Of a stretch of DNA of 64,000 nt, positions 45,425 to 56,924 are shown piece after piece (positions within the stretch are counted from its first letter, which is position 1; every line of letters starts with the position of its first letter). The notes under the pieces are model-generated. The model was given only the letters and a program-made list of their open reading frames with translations, did no database searches and was not told where the DNA came from. Origin of the DNA: Cymodocea nodosa (Eukaryota; Streptophyta; Magnoliopsida; Alismatales; Cymodoceaceae); assembly GCA_036874045.1 (NCBI GenBank), contig CM072336.1, forward strand, positions 8,708,501 to 8,772,500. The letters run 5' to 3'. A program made the position numbers and the translations under genes.

Positions 45425-46766
45425 TCATTCGGTTACCCTTCTAGAGGAGGTGTCAATTTCATTAACAGTTTTGTTAACAGGGTTAGGTACTATTTGCATT
45501 GGCAATCCTCTAGTAGTTCTAACTTCTATTGATTCTTTCTGTCTAGGGGGTATATTTCTATTTATATTTTGATTTTGAATTGCAACATTTCCAAATACAA
45601 AATCTAGACGATTGTTTAATTGTTGAATTATCTTTTCTAACTTCTCTATTCTAGATCCTTGTTCAATCAATGCTTCATAATTTATATTCTTGTCATTTAT
45701 ATTTTCTCCTACTTGGAAATTGTTGTTTCTCCAAGATAAATTCGAGTGATTTCTCTAATTAGGGTTATATGAATTTCCAAAGTTATCTTTTTAGTTTCTA
45801 GCATAAATAATATCTAAGTCATTAACATTTGCACTTTTTTCTACTAGTTTCTGATTTAATGATAACTCTTCTATTTTCTTTGTTAATTCAATTAATTTAA
45901 CTTCAAGCATAGTGCTTGAATTTATTTCATGCATTCCCCTTGGCAATATTCTTTTATCTGCAATAACTTCAGCTGAGTTCTCCCACTATGCAATTCTTTT
46001 TGCAAAGTTTTCTAAGTATGCCCATGCTTCTTTACTACACAATTTTAAAAATCTATTCTGATAAGTAGATTCTAATAAAGATTTCATTGAAACATCTATG
46101 CCTTCATAAATTATACCTATCAATTGTGCTTTACTCATTGCATGATGTGGACATTGAGTCAGTAAATCTTTCAAAATATTTCTAGAATGATTCTCCTTAT
46201 TTTTGGCTACACATTAATATTTCCTTTTTCTTTTTAATTGTTTGATGTGTTGGATAATATTTTTCTAGAAAAACATAGCAAAATTCAATCCATGTAGAAA
46301 TTGAATCAGGCGACAGAGTATATAACCATTTCTTAGTTGTGTCTTTTAAAGCAAAAGGGATATATCTAAGTTTAATAGCATCTATACTCATGTTCGGCAT
46401 TTTCATTATTTGACAAACTTCGTTAAATTCTCTAAGGAAATAATAGGCATCCTCTTTTTCTAATCCATGAAAATGTGACAATTGACTAATATAATTAGAT
46501 TTCAATTCAAACTTATCTCTCTCAAAGTTTGGCAATCGAATACATGAAGGTTCATCAACTAATTCAGGATACAAAATTTCGCCTAATGGTTTCTCTACTA
46601 GAGCAGTCATATCTTTGTTTTCTTTTAAAGAAAGGTTAGCTACACCCTTAAGGATTTCGTTAAAGTCTAATTTAGATAATTTTTCAGTACGTCTCTGTGT
46701 TGAATAATCCTATGTAGGTGTTCTTACTAATCGTTTAGTGTTAGGAGAACGAATCCATGTGCTCAT
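45425..46766 (-). pseudogene. Athila-type gag, broken
   Basis: Starts MSTWIRSPNTKRLVR at 46766. After one stop the frame opens for 137 codons (46610-46197) with the gag core: SHFHGLEKEDAYYFLREFNEVC, IKLRYIPFALKDTTKKWLYTL, TWIEFCYVFLEKYYP. The core then continues in other frames (MKDLLTQCPHHAMSKAQLIGIIYEGID, 46174; SRIEKLEKIIQQLNNRL, 45670) to a stop at 45425. This matches the retrotransposon gag of Athila elements. Protease and pol do not follow; the F-box region does, so the element is truncated. It is separate from the pol at 50617-55470. Confidence 0.85.
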
Positions 46767-46810
46767 AAACTCTTAACATAAAATAAGATAGCAGAAGATT
46801 AATTACATAC

Positions 46811-46935
46811 CAGTCTTAAGCTTTATATTCAATAAATAGTTGTTGACAGATGAAGTTGAATCAACTGCTTCTCCTTCCAGTTTCCCAACGAATTTTCTTT
46901 TCTCAAATGCTGGTAACTTGTAAACAACATTCTAT
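46811..46935 (-). other. Open exon-like segment with splice donor
   Basis: The minus strand is open over KLPAFEKRKFVGKLEGEAVDS and on to LLNIKLKTG, ending at the donor G|GTATGTAATTAATC (46810). The donor resembles the one at 43799 (G|GTATGCAATTAATT). Codon use and charge look protein-like, but I recognise no family. It may be an exon of the same transcription unit as the F-box gene, or of the retroelement leader. Confidence 0.4.
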
Positions 46936-47104
46936 TCTATATTTATAATGCACGTCCATAAAGCAAATGAATCTCGTTGCAAGAACGTGACTTGTAACGT
47001 GCAGTATGGTTCCTACTTTTATGGTATGTGTGCCACTTTTAATTTCAAATTTCAGTAACTGCTAAACCCATGAAGTTTTGTTCGTGGCTAAAAGAATAAT
47101 CGTT

Positions 47105-47290
47105 TAGCTTAATCCACAAACTAACCTCGTTGAGTTACAAATAACTCAACGGAATAGCTTCGGTTACTGCTGCTAACTCCATGGACTAACTTCGTTGAGT
47201 TACAAATAACTCAACGGAGTCACCTTATACGATATTATTGACCTCGTGGAGTTAAGGTTAACTCAACGGACTTACTTCGTTGATTTAACA
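47105..47290. repeat. ACTCAACGA micro-repeat array, longest clean run
   Basis: CTAACCTCGTTGAGTTACAAATAACTCAACGG occurs twice with small changes, then GACCTCGTGGAGTTAAGGTTAACTCAACGGACTTACTTCGTTGA. There are at least seven arms, orientation alternating each time, about 25-40 bases apart. Confidence 0.9.
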
Positions 47291-47739
47291 CTTAGCAGAT
47301 TTTCTAAAACTTACTCCTCATATTAACTTCTATATATAAATTTTTCCTGCATTTTTCTAACTTAAATAAAATTAAATACATGTCATTAATGCATCATTCT
47401 AATTAAAACTCATTTAAATCTGAACATTATAAAAATATTTATCTTGCAGTTCATTTTATGTTATGTAGAATTTAAATTTTTCTTTGCAGTATGTAGATAT
47501 TTTTATGCATTAATCTGTAATTGGGCCTTTAATCTTGTCCTTCAGCAGATTGCATAATGTTTCACAATTTATATAATATTCAAGATAATTCATTCATTTA
47601 TATCATTCATTCACAAATAAGCATGTAAAAATATCTGAGAAGTATACATTCATTAATATGAATAGTTTTACATTTCATTCAGTCAGATATCTTTCATACA
47701 AATATAAGTACAAGTGGACGAACAATATAATTTAATCTC
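47291..47739. other. AT-rich non-coding spacer
   Basis: ATTCATTCATTTATATCATTCATTCAC and similar words; no gene seen. Confidence 0.4.
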
Positions 47740-49743
47740 TCTTCCTAAGTTCATCTACTTCCTTCTAGAGTTTTTCTAATTGTAGCTCTAATTGGTTAAT
47801 CCTTTCTATAGCTCCTGTAATTCCTCCAAAAGGTTCAGCAATTTCTGCAGCAGCATAGTTTCGGTACTCTTTTACTAAAATGGTTCTTGATCTTATCCTT
47901 TTGAATGCCCATTTAGTGAAATCGATACCGTTCACCATTAGTAGTGGAATTCAAATCTCCATAAAATAATTTTTTCTTCACTATTCTCAACTTGGAGATA
48001 AAAACTACAGACCAATTTATCTAAATTTTGTTTACAACTACATATGTGGCCCACTTGACAAATTGACTCAGTTTTATATCATGGCCTTGTCATTGGTAGA
48101 CATTCTTAATTAAAAAGTTAGCTATCATGTGTGCTTTACCATTTAACTGCTTTAGTCTATTTAATAATGGCACACTAGGATTGATAGCTAAACAATCCTT
48201 TATGGTCGATTCTATCCACTCGACTACAGTTGTGTCTTCATTTTTCAATCCTAGAATGTTATGGAGAAGCTCTGGTGTTATCTGTACATCAGCTTCCTCC
48301 ATGTTGGAAATTAATCCACTTTCTCCTTCTCTCAAATTTGCATAAAAGTAGGGCACTAGATTTTCATATACTACATGCTCTCTTTTTTGATAAATAAACT
48401 GCAGTAGACCTTGGAACTCAAATAAATCTTTGATTTCTTGCATTCTGTCCCAATTTACTGGTCTACTGTAAATGATATTATAACCCCTTATCTCTTGGTA
48501 TTTATTATAAGCTTCTTGACTCCAAAAGTGTACTTTATTTAAAATTGTTGTTTTAGTTGGGTCAGGAATGTGAATTTGTTGCTCTAGAGGGGTTCGTTCT
48601 TGAACTTACTCTTCCATAAGTTGAGCTTGAATTGGCTAGGAATGCTTGGTAGATTCCTTCATTTTTGCTTCTACTTTTGTTTGTGGTGGAGAGCCGACAA
48701 AACTCTCTACTCTGTCTTGAATGTTTTCTACAATTTGTTGAAGAGTTCTTTGCTCTTCAGTGGAATCTGTCGAGACATCTCTTTCCATATGTACTTGTTC
48801 AGCTTCCTATACGGTTCCTTCTTCTTCTTCTTCCTCCTGACTACCAATCTGCATTGTCACTGTTCTTTCTGATTCTGTGGCAGATTGGGATGGAGTTCCG
48901 GGCAAATCAACTTCTGCCCTAATTTTTGTTTCTTCTATTTGTACAGGTTGCAGATTAGTTTCAGCCTATTTTCCTTCTCTTCTCTCTTGCTGTTGCTGCT
49001 CCTGCTCCTCTTCAGAATCGAATAGTAGGTTTACAAAATTTGGCTCTACAAGCCCTATTGATATTTGTCTTTTAGATTTAATCTCTTCTTGATGTTCAAG
49101 CACTCTCTTTTCCTTTACTTTTTCTAATTAATTGTGCTTGGTCTTCCTCTTCCTCGTCTAAGATTAAATCCATAAAAATAGGCTCTATAAGCCTTTAAGC
49201 CACAGGTACTAGCTCTTCCTGTTTAATTTTTTCCATATTTACTAGTCTCGAAGGACTAGCTTCAGCTTCTCTTGCAGCACTTGATTTAGTTGCTTCCTGT
49301 TCAACTTTAATTTTGTACTAGACCCTCAACTTTTCTTCGACCCTTCTTTTCTTTATGGCATCATACAAAATATGTGCCTTGGCTATAGCTATTCCTTCTT
49401 TATCTCCTTGGTCTCTTGCTATTTTGACCAAGCTAGCAAACTCTTTATCTTCTTCTTCAATTCTCAGCCAAGCAAATGCTACTCGTGGTAATGGCTCTAT
49501 TGGCTGAACTAGAGGTCCTAGCTGCTGTTCCTCAGGGACAGGTCTTTCAATAGTCGGTTCCTCCTGTTCTTCTTCTACTTGTTGCTTCCGCCTCATTTCA
49601 CCCCTTGCACGACCAGTAATGCGCCTTTTGAACCATAATCTGGCCTTGCGCTGGATTAGCTCTAGGGCTACTTCGTTATTTGGCTTGATTTTTCTTTCTT
49701 TACTAATAGCAATTTTTATTGCTACTCTGATTATTGTTTCCAT
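47740..49743 (-). pseudogene. Glu/Gln-rich plant transposon-protein (Transposase_32-like) ORF
   Basis: A long minus-strand frame with several stops. The N-terminal piece is open for 141 codons (49743-49318): basic start, then Glu/Gln/Pro-rich (EEEQEEPTIERPVPEEQQ). A middle part rich in Glu includes a run of six Glu (about 48830). The domain at 48443-48090 is the best-preserved version of the putative plant transposon protein seen as relics at 10960 and 18770. A C-terminal coiled coil follows (IERINQLELQLEKL, about 47800). Such ORFs accompany Athila/Tat-type elements. Here it sits between the Athila integrase (50865) and an Athila gag (46766), so it could be the third ORF of the first element or a leader ORF of the second. 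Confidence 0.7.
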
Positions 49744-50097
49744 TATCTAGGGTATTTGTATACCCAAATCTACTAAAACTCTTCTCAAGTTGAAAAGTTC
49801 AGATTCTACTTTCTGTAGCTCTTTTTCTCTTGTCGTATTCTTGATTTTCTGTCGCGTGTGCCATTCCTCTAACTCTTTCAGAAATTCTGATGTGTCAACA
49901 GCATCTTCTCAAAACTCGGGCATCATCTTCCTCATCATGGAGTTACGCAATAGCACGGAGTCGCTCTGATCTCTATTGTTCTAAGTTCTAAATGATTCTA
50001 CGGATAATGCCCCCAAAACCCAAAGTTTAAGATAAATAAGCCCTAAGTTTAGGTGGGTAATCAGGTCATTTCCCACACCAACTCTCGCTCTCTCATC

Positions 50098-50222
50098 CGT
50101 GGAATTACGATTAACTCCACGAACTAAGTCCGTGGACTTAACTACAATACTCCGTTGAGTTATAGTTAGCTCAACAGGGTAAGTTCGTTAACTTATCCTA
50201 AACTCAACGAACTTCCCGTAAA
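50098..50222. repeat. ACTCAACGA micro-repeat array
   Basis: GTGGAATTACGATTAACTCCACGAACTAAGTCCGTGGACTTAACTACAATACTCCGTTGAGTTATAGTTAGCTCAACAGGGTAAGTTCGTTAACTTATCCTAAACTCAACGAAC: six or more alternating arms. Confidence 0.85.
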
Positions 50223-50269
50223 GTTATATCTAATAAAAATACTTAAGATAATAATTTTTCTTTGGTCAA

Positions 50270-50585
50270 GACCGAAGAGTTCCGGTTTAATCGCTCCTAC
50301 TTTTTCTATATTTTAAAAATTATTCGATCAAACCGTTATATTCCTCGGTTGAACCGAAATTAAATATTTTCTTTCTTTCCACATTTTTTTACCAGTTGAA
50401 CTAATACTCTACTTCGGTAAAACCGACATTTTTACTAAATAATATATAGATTTTTTTTTTATGTTTTTATGTTTAGGTTAGACCGATGGATCCTATCGGT
50501 TGAACCACAACGATTTTTTTTGTGCTTCAGTAAAATCGATAACTCCTTTCGATTTAACTTTAACTATGTTTATATAATTTTTTTT
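50270..50585. repeat. CGGTT/AACCG spaced inverted micro-repeat
   Basis: GACCGAAGAGTTCCGGTTTAATCG, TCGATCAAACCGTTATATTCCTCGGTTGAACCGAAATT, CTTCGGTAAAACCGACATT, TTAGACCGATGGATCCTATCGGTTGAACCAC, CAGTAAAATCGATAACTCCTTTCGATTTAAC. Five pairs are separated by T-rich runs. The array lies just 3' of the Athila pol, as in the relic at 25-125. Confidence 0.85.
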
Positions 50586-50616
50586 TTTTTAATAAAATAA
50601 AATAATTTCTTACTAA

Positions 50617-51600
50617 GTAAAGCTCGAGTAGTCCTCTACTCTTACTTCTTCTATAATTCCAAAGGAACTTTTTGGTATCTTCAAAATAGGTCTAAGTCTT
50701 TGTCCATTTATTTTAAATATGTTCTGATTTTTAAGATTTTCAATTTCAATAGCTCCATAGGGATAAATATTTCAAACTATGTAAGGTCCTACCCATCTAG
50801 ATCTTAATTTTCCTGGATAGTTATGGAGTCTAGTCATATAAAGGTTTTTGAAATAATTTTCTTATCATGCCAGAACTTCATTTTCTCTTACAATTTTTGA
50901 ATAAGCTTCATTCCTAAATTCTTCTAATTCAATCAATTGTATTTTCCCTTTTTCAGCCACTTGATTCAAATTAGTGTTCAGAGTTTTTAATGCCCAATTA
51001 GCTTTATGTTCAATTTCAGTTGGTAAATGACAACTTTTTCCATATACTAGCCTAAAAGGTGACATACCTAAGCTTGTCTTATAAGCAGTTCTATAAGCCC
51101 AAAGTGCATCTATCAATCTATTAGCCCAATCTGTTCTAGTAGGATTCACTACTTTTTCTAAGATTAGCTTAATTTGTTTGTTTGCACTTTCTACTTGTCC
51201 ACTAGTTTGCGGATGATATGATGTTGCAATTTTGTGGTTTACTCCATATTTCTTCATTAAGGCTTCAAAATTTCTATTACAGAAATGAGTTCCTCTATCA
51301 CTGATAATAACTTTAGGTATTCCAAATCTGGCAATTATATTGGTTCTTATAAAATGTATTACCACTTTGTTATCATTAGTTCTTGTAGGAATAACTTCTA
51401 TCCATTTAGATATATAATCCACCCCTAACAATATGTAATTAAATTGACTAGACATAGGAAATGGACCCATAAAATCTATTCCCCACACATCAAAGATTTC
51501 AACCTCAACAATAGGATTAAGAGGCAACATATTCCTCTTTGATATTCTTCCTATTTGTTGACACTTTAAACAGCTTAAGCAGTTGTTTGTGTTTTCCCAA
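50617..51600 (-). pseudogene. Athila-type integrase
   Basis: Open for 221 codons (51530-50865), preceded by [17 protein letters not shown] up to 51600. The catalytic D-D-E residues are readable: Asp in [10 protein letters not shown] (about 51480), Asp in ISDRGTHF (about 51290) and Glu in [17 protein letters not shown] (about 51195). It continues with the Athila-like [27 protein letters not shown] small deletion near 50845 shifts the frame, and the tail runs on to about 50617 (LRPILKIPKSSFGIIEEVRVED). Upstream it is cut from RNase H by an LTR fragment. Confidence 0.9.
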
Positions 51601-53042
51601 CACTACACTAGAAAAATTTGGATTTATTACTTTTGTTTTTACTTAGTTAATTTATCTTTATGCATATTCTTTCTTTTAGAAGTAAACAAACAACCTTTAA
51701 TACAATTTAGATATTAAGTCCAATTTGTACTTTAACTACAAGTGCATAGTGTCTATTGTATCAGTGTGCAAGTACAGGTCGATCCCATAGGGAATTGCTG
51801 AAGAACTTGAGAACTGTTCGTTTGTTAATAATCAAATTTATATATTCAATAAGCTCTCCATTGAATTACAGTTAACTCAACAGACAAAGTTTGTTGAGTT
51901 ATGGCTAACTCAACGGACTAACCTCCTAGACTTAAGTTAACTCCACAAGCCTGTCTTTTCTTTTTAATATTGCTATTTACAGAGGAATTCGGCCAACCAT
52001 TGGGCGATTCCACAGATTGTAATTAACATCAATTAAGCTCTTTAATGTTAGTTAACATTGGATTTATCATTAAGCAATACTAACATTCAGATAATTGAAA
52101 CAGTAACCATTAAAATCTTTAAGTTTTTTGAACGAATCAATTTCAGTAAACTGTAAAACTAAAACAAACATAAAACAATCACAACACTAACAAAGATAAC
52201 ATTAATCACGATACAACACAAACAATACAACACTCAAATACAACATACCAACATAGATAAATTGTTTTTGGTATTTTTGTTTTAATATGAACATGGAAAT
52301 GGGCGAAAGGTGAAATGTAAAGTAATCTCACTCAACAGTAAATACTTCCGACACTACTTGCAATGCAATTACACCACTGAAAATTAAACCACTTACAATT
52401 TTGTCTCCTCTTCCTATAGAATCGCGAGTCCAGAATTGCAAGATAATCTTCTCTTCAGCATACAGGCATCAACCCGAAGCCAAGGCTAAAAGCTTTACGA
52501 TCTCCTGAAATATGAGTCGGCGCTTGGTGAAAATGGGTTCCCTTCCCGCGACGCAATCACTCCTCATAGTGGTTGTCAGGCATTGTGTTTGGCTCGGAAT
52601 CGACCCAACATCAAGAAAGTATTCTCACAGACCTCCGATGGTTGGTGATTGTGGTGGTGGTAACGATGGTTGGTGTGATACTTCAGAGAATCGCCGATAC
52701 TATCTGTAGAAAGCTCGGTGCTTCTCCTCTGTATACATTGGTCATCCATCGATCACACCCTTTTTCTTTTTTTCTTCTTTTCTTTTACATTTCTTCAGTA
52801 GTAATTGATTCTACTTGAATGGTCGGTTGGATTTCCTTCATTCGTATCAACGGCGATGATTTCTTTTCCCTTCGACGATTGAATTCCTGCGTGATACGTG
52901 CAATTGTGGTTTTCCTTCCAACTGTCCTGTTTCTGCAACCGCTATAGTGGCATATTAGAAAATATAAAGAAATAAGCTGCTAACATAACGTGTTGCCTTA
53001 GTGTGTATTCATGTAACTTAACGCGTACAGTTATGCTAACTT
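51601..53042 (-). mobile_element. Gypsy LTR fragment between RNase H and integrase
   Basis: Matches the 5' LTR (56684-58671) from about 56710 to 58160 in the same orientation, including ACTACAAGTGCATAGTGTCTATTGTATC, GGTCGATCCCATAGGGAATTG and the block at 52430-52640. It lacks both LTR ends, and about 110 bases of pol are missing at the junction, so it entered by recombination or repair and not by integration. Confidence 0.85.
51850..51955. repeat. ACTCAACGA micro-repeat array
   Basis: CATTGAATTACAGTTAACTCAACAGACAAAGTTTGTTGAGTTATGGCTAACTCAACGGACTAACC: alternating arms in the LTR fragment, matching 56925-56985. Confidence 0.8.
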
Positions 53043-54801
53043 GGTCATGGCAGAAAGACAATATGCTCTGATATTCAGTTTCTGGAACACACCTCCTTAA
53101 AACTAGATCAAGACATTTCTTAAATAAGTATGGGTCTTCCCAATAGTAATATTTTACTCTTGAAAAGAACAATTTCTTATCTTGGATATTCCAATCTTTA
53201 GGTGTTAAACCAGTAACTAAGTAATTTACTATGTCTACATACCAAGGCATTATTTTGATAGTCATTAACTGTTCATCAAGAAAATTATCCTTAATTTCAA
53301 TATTTGATTTTTTTATTCGTAATCTTGATAAATGATCCGCTACTACATTCTCACAACCCTTTTTATCTTTAATTTCTAGATCAAATTCTTCTAATAATAA
53401 TATCCATCGGATCAATCTAGGTTTAGTCTCTTTCTTTGCTATTAGGTGTTTTAAAGCTGAATAATTCGTGTACACTATCACTTTAGCTCCAATCAGATAT
53501 GATCTAAACTTTTCTAAGGCAAACACAACGACTAACAACACTTTTTTAGTAGTTGTGTAATTAACTTGAGCATCATTTAAGGTTTTGCTTGTATAATGAA
53601 TCACTTTAGGAGATTTTTCTATCTTCTGTCCCAACATTGCTCCTACAGCAAAATCAGATGCATCGCACATTAATTCAAATAGATGGCTCCAATCAGGTGC
53701 TTGTATTATAGGAGTTGAAATTAAACTAGTTTTAAGCTTGAAAAATGCTTCTTTGTAATTTTTATCAAAGTTGAATGGGATATCTTTTAATAGATTAGTT
53801 AAAGGTCTAGCTATTTTGCTAAAATCTTTAATAAATCTTTTATAAAATCTAGCATGTCCTAGAAATAATCTAATATCTTTTACTGATTTAGGTTCTGGTA
53901 GATTAGAAATTACTTCTATTTTAGCTTTATCTACTTCCAACCCCTTCTTTGAAACAACATGTCCCAAGATGATTCCTTGATTAACCATGAAGTGACATTT
54001 TTCCCAATTTAGAACTAGATTTTTTTCCACACACCATTTTAATACTTGGTTTAAATTTTTTAAACATACTTCATATGAAGTTCCATAAACAGTAAAATCA
54101 TCCATAAATATTTCTAAAAAATCTTCACTTATTCCAGTGAATATGCCCTGCATATACCTTTGAAATGTGGCTGGTGCATTGCATAATCCGAATGGCATTC
54201 TCTTAAAAGCATAAGTTCCATTAGGATAGGTGAAAGTTGTTTTTTCTTGATCCTCTAATGCTACTGGAACTTGGTTATATCCTAAATACCCATCTAAAAA
54301 ACAAAAATATTCTTGCCCTGCTAATTTCTCTAGCATTTGATCTATAAAAGGTAAGGGAAAATGATCTTTCCTAGTTACAGCATTCAGCTTTCTATAGTCT
54401 ATACACACTCTCCAGCCTGATTGAATTCTAGTAGGTATCAAGTCCTGACTTTCATTCCTAATTACTGTTAATCCTGATTTCTTGGGAACTACATGGATTG
54501 GACTAACCCATGAGCTATCAGAAATCGAATAAATTATGTCATTATCTAACCATTTCACTATTTCCTTCCTGACTACTTCTTTAAGGTTTGGATTTAATCT
54601 CCTCTCAGGAATTCTAATTGGTTTAACATTCTCTTCTAAATATATGTGGTGACAGCATAAAGTTGCACTTAACCCTTTTATATCAGTCATAGTCCATCTT
54701 ATTGCTTCTTTATAAGTTTTTACTATATCTTTTAATTTAGCAATTTGATCCTCTTTTAAATCTGAAGCAATAATGATTGGACATGTTCGTTTTTCCTCCA
54801 A
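53043..54801 (-). pseudogene. Athila-type reverse transcriptase and RNase H
   Basis: A continuous frame, the best coding stretch of the element. Minus strand from 54801: linker, RT with [45 protein letters not shown] and the catalytic FMDDF (54093-54107), then [22 protein letters not shown]. The RNase H follows with the catalytic Asp in [13 protein letters not shown] (about 53660) and DHLSRL near its end. The frame reads into the LTR fragment after FCHDQ, giving some 30 foreign residues to 52942. This part could have been intact until recently; the integrase half is separated. Confidence 0.92.
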
Positions 54802-54843
54802 AAATATATAGGTTAAATCAGGAGGTAAAGACTTTAATTCTAA

Positions 54844-55470
54844 CTATTGCCCATCAGAAGTTAGAACTCTTAATTGAACATCATTAATTTCTTCTTGATC
54901 TCCTTCTACACTTATGCTTTCACTTTCTTCTAAAATCTCAGAATTAAGTTGCCTATTTAATTCTTCTTGAATCACATCATCTAGCATATCTCCTTCATCC
55001 TCCAAAAAGTCTATAGTATGTAAGGACATTTCTAGCTCTTCAAACTTTTCTGGTTTAAAAAGGTTTAATTGAGTATTTTCATTACCATATACTAACTTCA
55101 TAATTCTAGTTTTACAATTTATAACAGCCCTTGATGTTGCTAAAAATGGTCTTCCCAAAATTAAGGATGTATCACTATTTTTATGCTTAATTTGTTGGGA
55201 ATCCAAAATTACAATATCAATAGGATATATGAAGTTTTTGATTTTAATTAAGACATCCTCTATTTTTCCTCTAGGGTATCTTATACTTCTATCTACTAAT
55301 TGAATAACAATCTTAGTAGGGATTAAGCCTTCTAATCCTAAGGATGCAAATATATCACTTGACATAACATTTATACCTGCACCTAGGTCTATTAAGGTTC
55401 TTTCTAGAATGGTATTTCCTATGATGCATGATATAATAGGGATTCCAGGATAAGATAACTTTTTAGGAAT
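54844..55470 (-). pseudogene. Athila-type aspartic protease region
   Basis: The minus strand holds DLGAGINVMSSDIFASLGLEGL (about 55400-55330; DLGA is the lineage's form of the active-site motif), RSIRYPRGKIEDVLIKIKNF, and LGRPFLATSRAVINCKTRIMKLVYGNEN, then a Glu-rich linker to 54844. One stop separates it from the RT frame (54843). Upstream frames carry the gag end with more stops. Confidence 0.85.
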
Positions 55471-56655
55471 TTATGGCAAAAATAGGGAACTACTTTGCTC
55501 AACTAAAAAGACCTTCCAAAGAACTTTTTGCTCTCTTTTCTTAGTACACCAATCCTTAAGAAATTTAGCACAAGGTAGCATTTTCTACAATAGATCTAAC
55601 AAAGGAATGTTAACTTGTACTCTTTCAAAAATTTCTCTAATTTTTTCTTATTTTTTAGGTATTGTTTGTTGTAATCTTTCAAGATAGGGTGCTAATGATT
55701 GTGATTTAAAAGATTCTTTTTCTTTCATTTGATTTGTTTGATCATTTTAATCTCATTTTCAGATTCAGATTTTTCTTCATTGATTTCTATATTTTTAGAT
55801 ATTACATTCTCATTATCATTTTGATTTTTGCTCTTATCCACCTTCATATTATTTTCATTTTGAATTCTTGGTGGTATATCAGTTCTAGATCTTAGTGTTA
55901 TACATACATCTTCCAGATTTTCGTTACTCTCCTGATGTTCTTGTATATCATTTTCGTGATTATGATCTTCAATTGTTTTTAATTTTAAAGTGCATTCTTT
56001 AAATTCTCTTGCATTAGTATTTTCTTTTGTTTGTATATCTTGCAAATTATGTAGATCGATAACATTATAATTTTCATTGTCCTATTGCATAACTTGTATT
56101 TTCATTGTATATTCGTCCAATGCTTTTAGTTTTCTTTCCAAATCATCTAATCTCATTGCATTCAATTTTTGATCAATTTTCATTATGTTTTTTTCAGTTT
56201 CGTATATAATATCAATTTTAGGTTTTACATATGCTTCCTTATAGTTTAATTGGTTGACTTCTTGTTACTGACACATATATTGTTCTAGTTTGTCCATGTT
56301 TTGTTCTAAACTACGCTCTAGTCTATCATACCTATCCCAAACTTCATTGTCTCTCAACATATTACACATTCTAAGCTGACCATCAGTTAGGTAAACTATA
56401 GGATTTTCATACTCAACTCTATTATATTGAATATAATTCATCTGTTGTTCATGTGCTCTAACCATCTACAACCGTCTCAGTTTCAAACAATCAGAGATGT
56501 CGTGACCTTCCAATTTGTAGAATTCACATATGCTAACTACAGGTTTCAAAAATCTTTGAGCATAAGTATATGCCATATTCTCAATTAGAAAATATAACAC
56601 ACAACACTCCTCAGCTATTAAAACAGAACAACACTTGCAGTTACTTAGCTACACA
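55471..56655 (-). pseudogene. Athila-type gag remnant, N-terminal core missing
   Basis: After the primer site the minus strand shows a zinc-knuckle-like piece ICEFYKLEGHDISDCLKLR (about 56530-56475) whose second ligand is Tyr instead of Cys, then VRAHEQQMNYIQYNRVEYENP (56465) and coiled-coil and Asn/Glu-rich parts (56045-55725) with several stops. The gag core seen at 46197-46610 is absent here, so a deletion joins the leader to the end of gag. Confidence 0.75.
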
Positions 56656-56657
56656 AA

Positions 56658-56676
56658 CTCCCCGGCAACGACACCA
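56658..56676 (-). promoter_or_regulatory. Gypsy primer-binding site
   Basis: The minus strand reads TGGTGTCGTTGCCGGGGAG seven bases after the LTR end CAAACA. It is a one-base variant of TGGCGCCGTTGCCGGGGA, common in plant Ty3/gypsy elements of the Athila/Tat group. Confidence 0.85.
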
Positions 56677-56924
56677 GAAAACTTGTTTGGGCTTGTTAAC
56701 TTCCGTTTGTAACTTAGTTAATTTATCTTTATGCTTATCAGTGATTCCTTTTTAGAAGTCAACAAACAATCTTTCACACAAATTAGATATTAATTCCAAT
56801 TTGTATTTTAACTACAAGTGCACAGTGTACATTGTATTTGTGTGCAAGTACAGGTCGATCCCACAGAGAATTGAGGTAGAACTATGTACTATTCCGTTTT
56901 TAATAATAAAATTTATATATTCAA

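Noticed and set aside
47105..47290. CRISPR-like array
   Set aside because: The repeats alternate orientation, are degenerate and have spacers of only 5-25 bases; the DNA is plant nuclear.
54844..56655. A host gene upstream of the RT
   Set aside because: Order (gag end, DLGA protease, RT, RNase H) and position between PBS and pol show that it is part of the retrotransposon.
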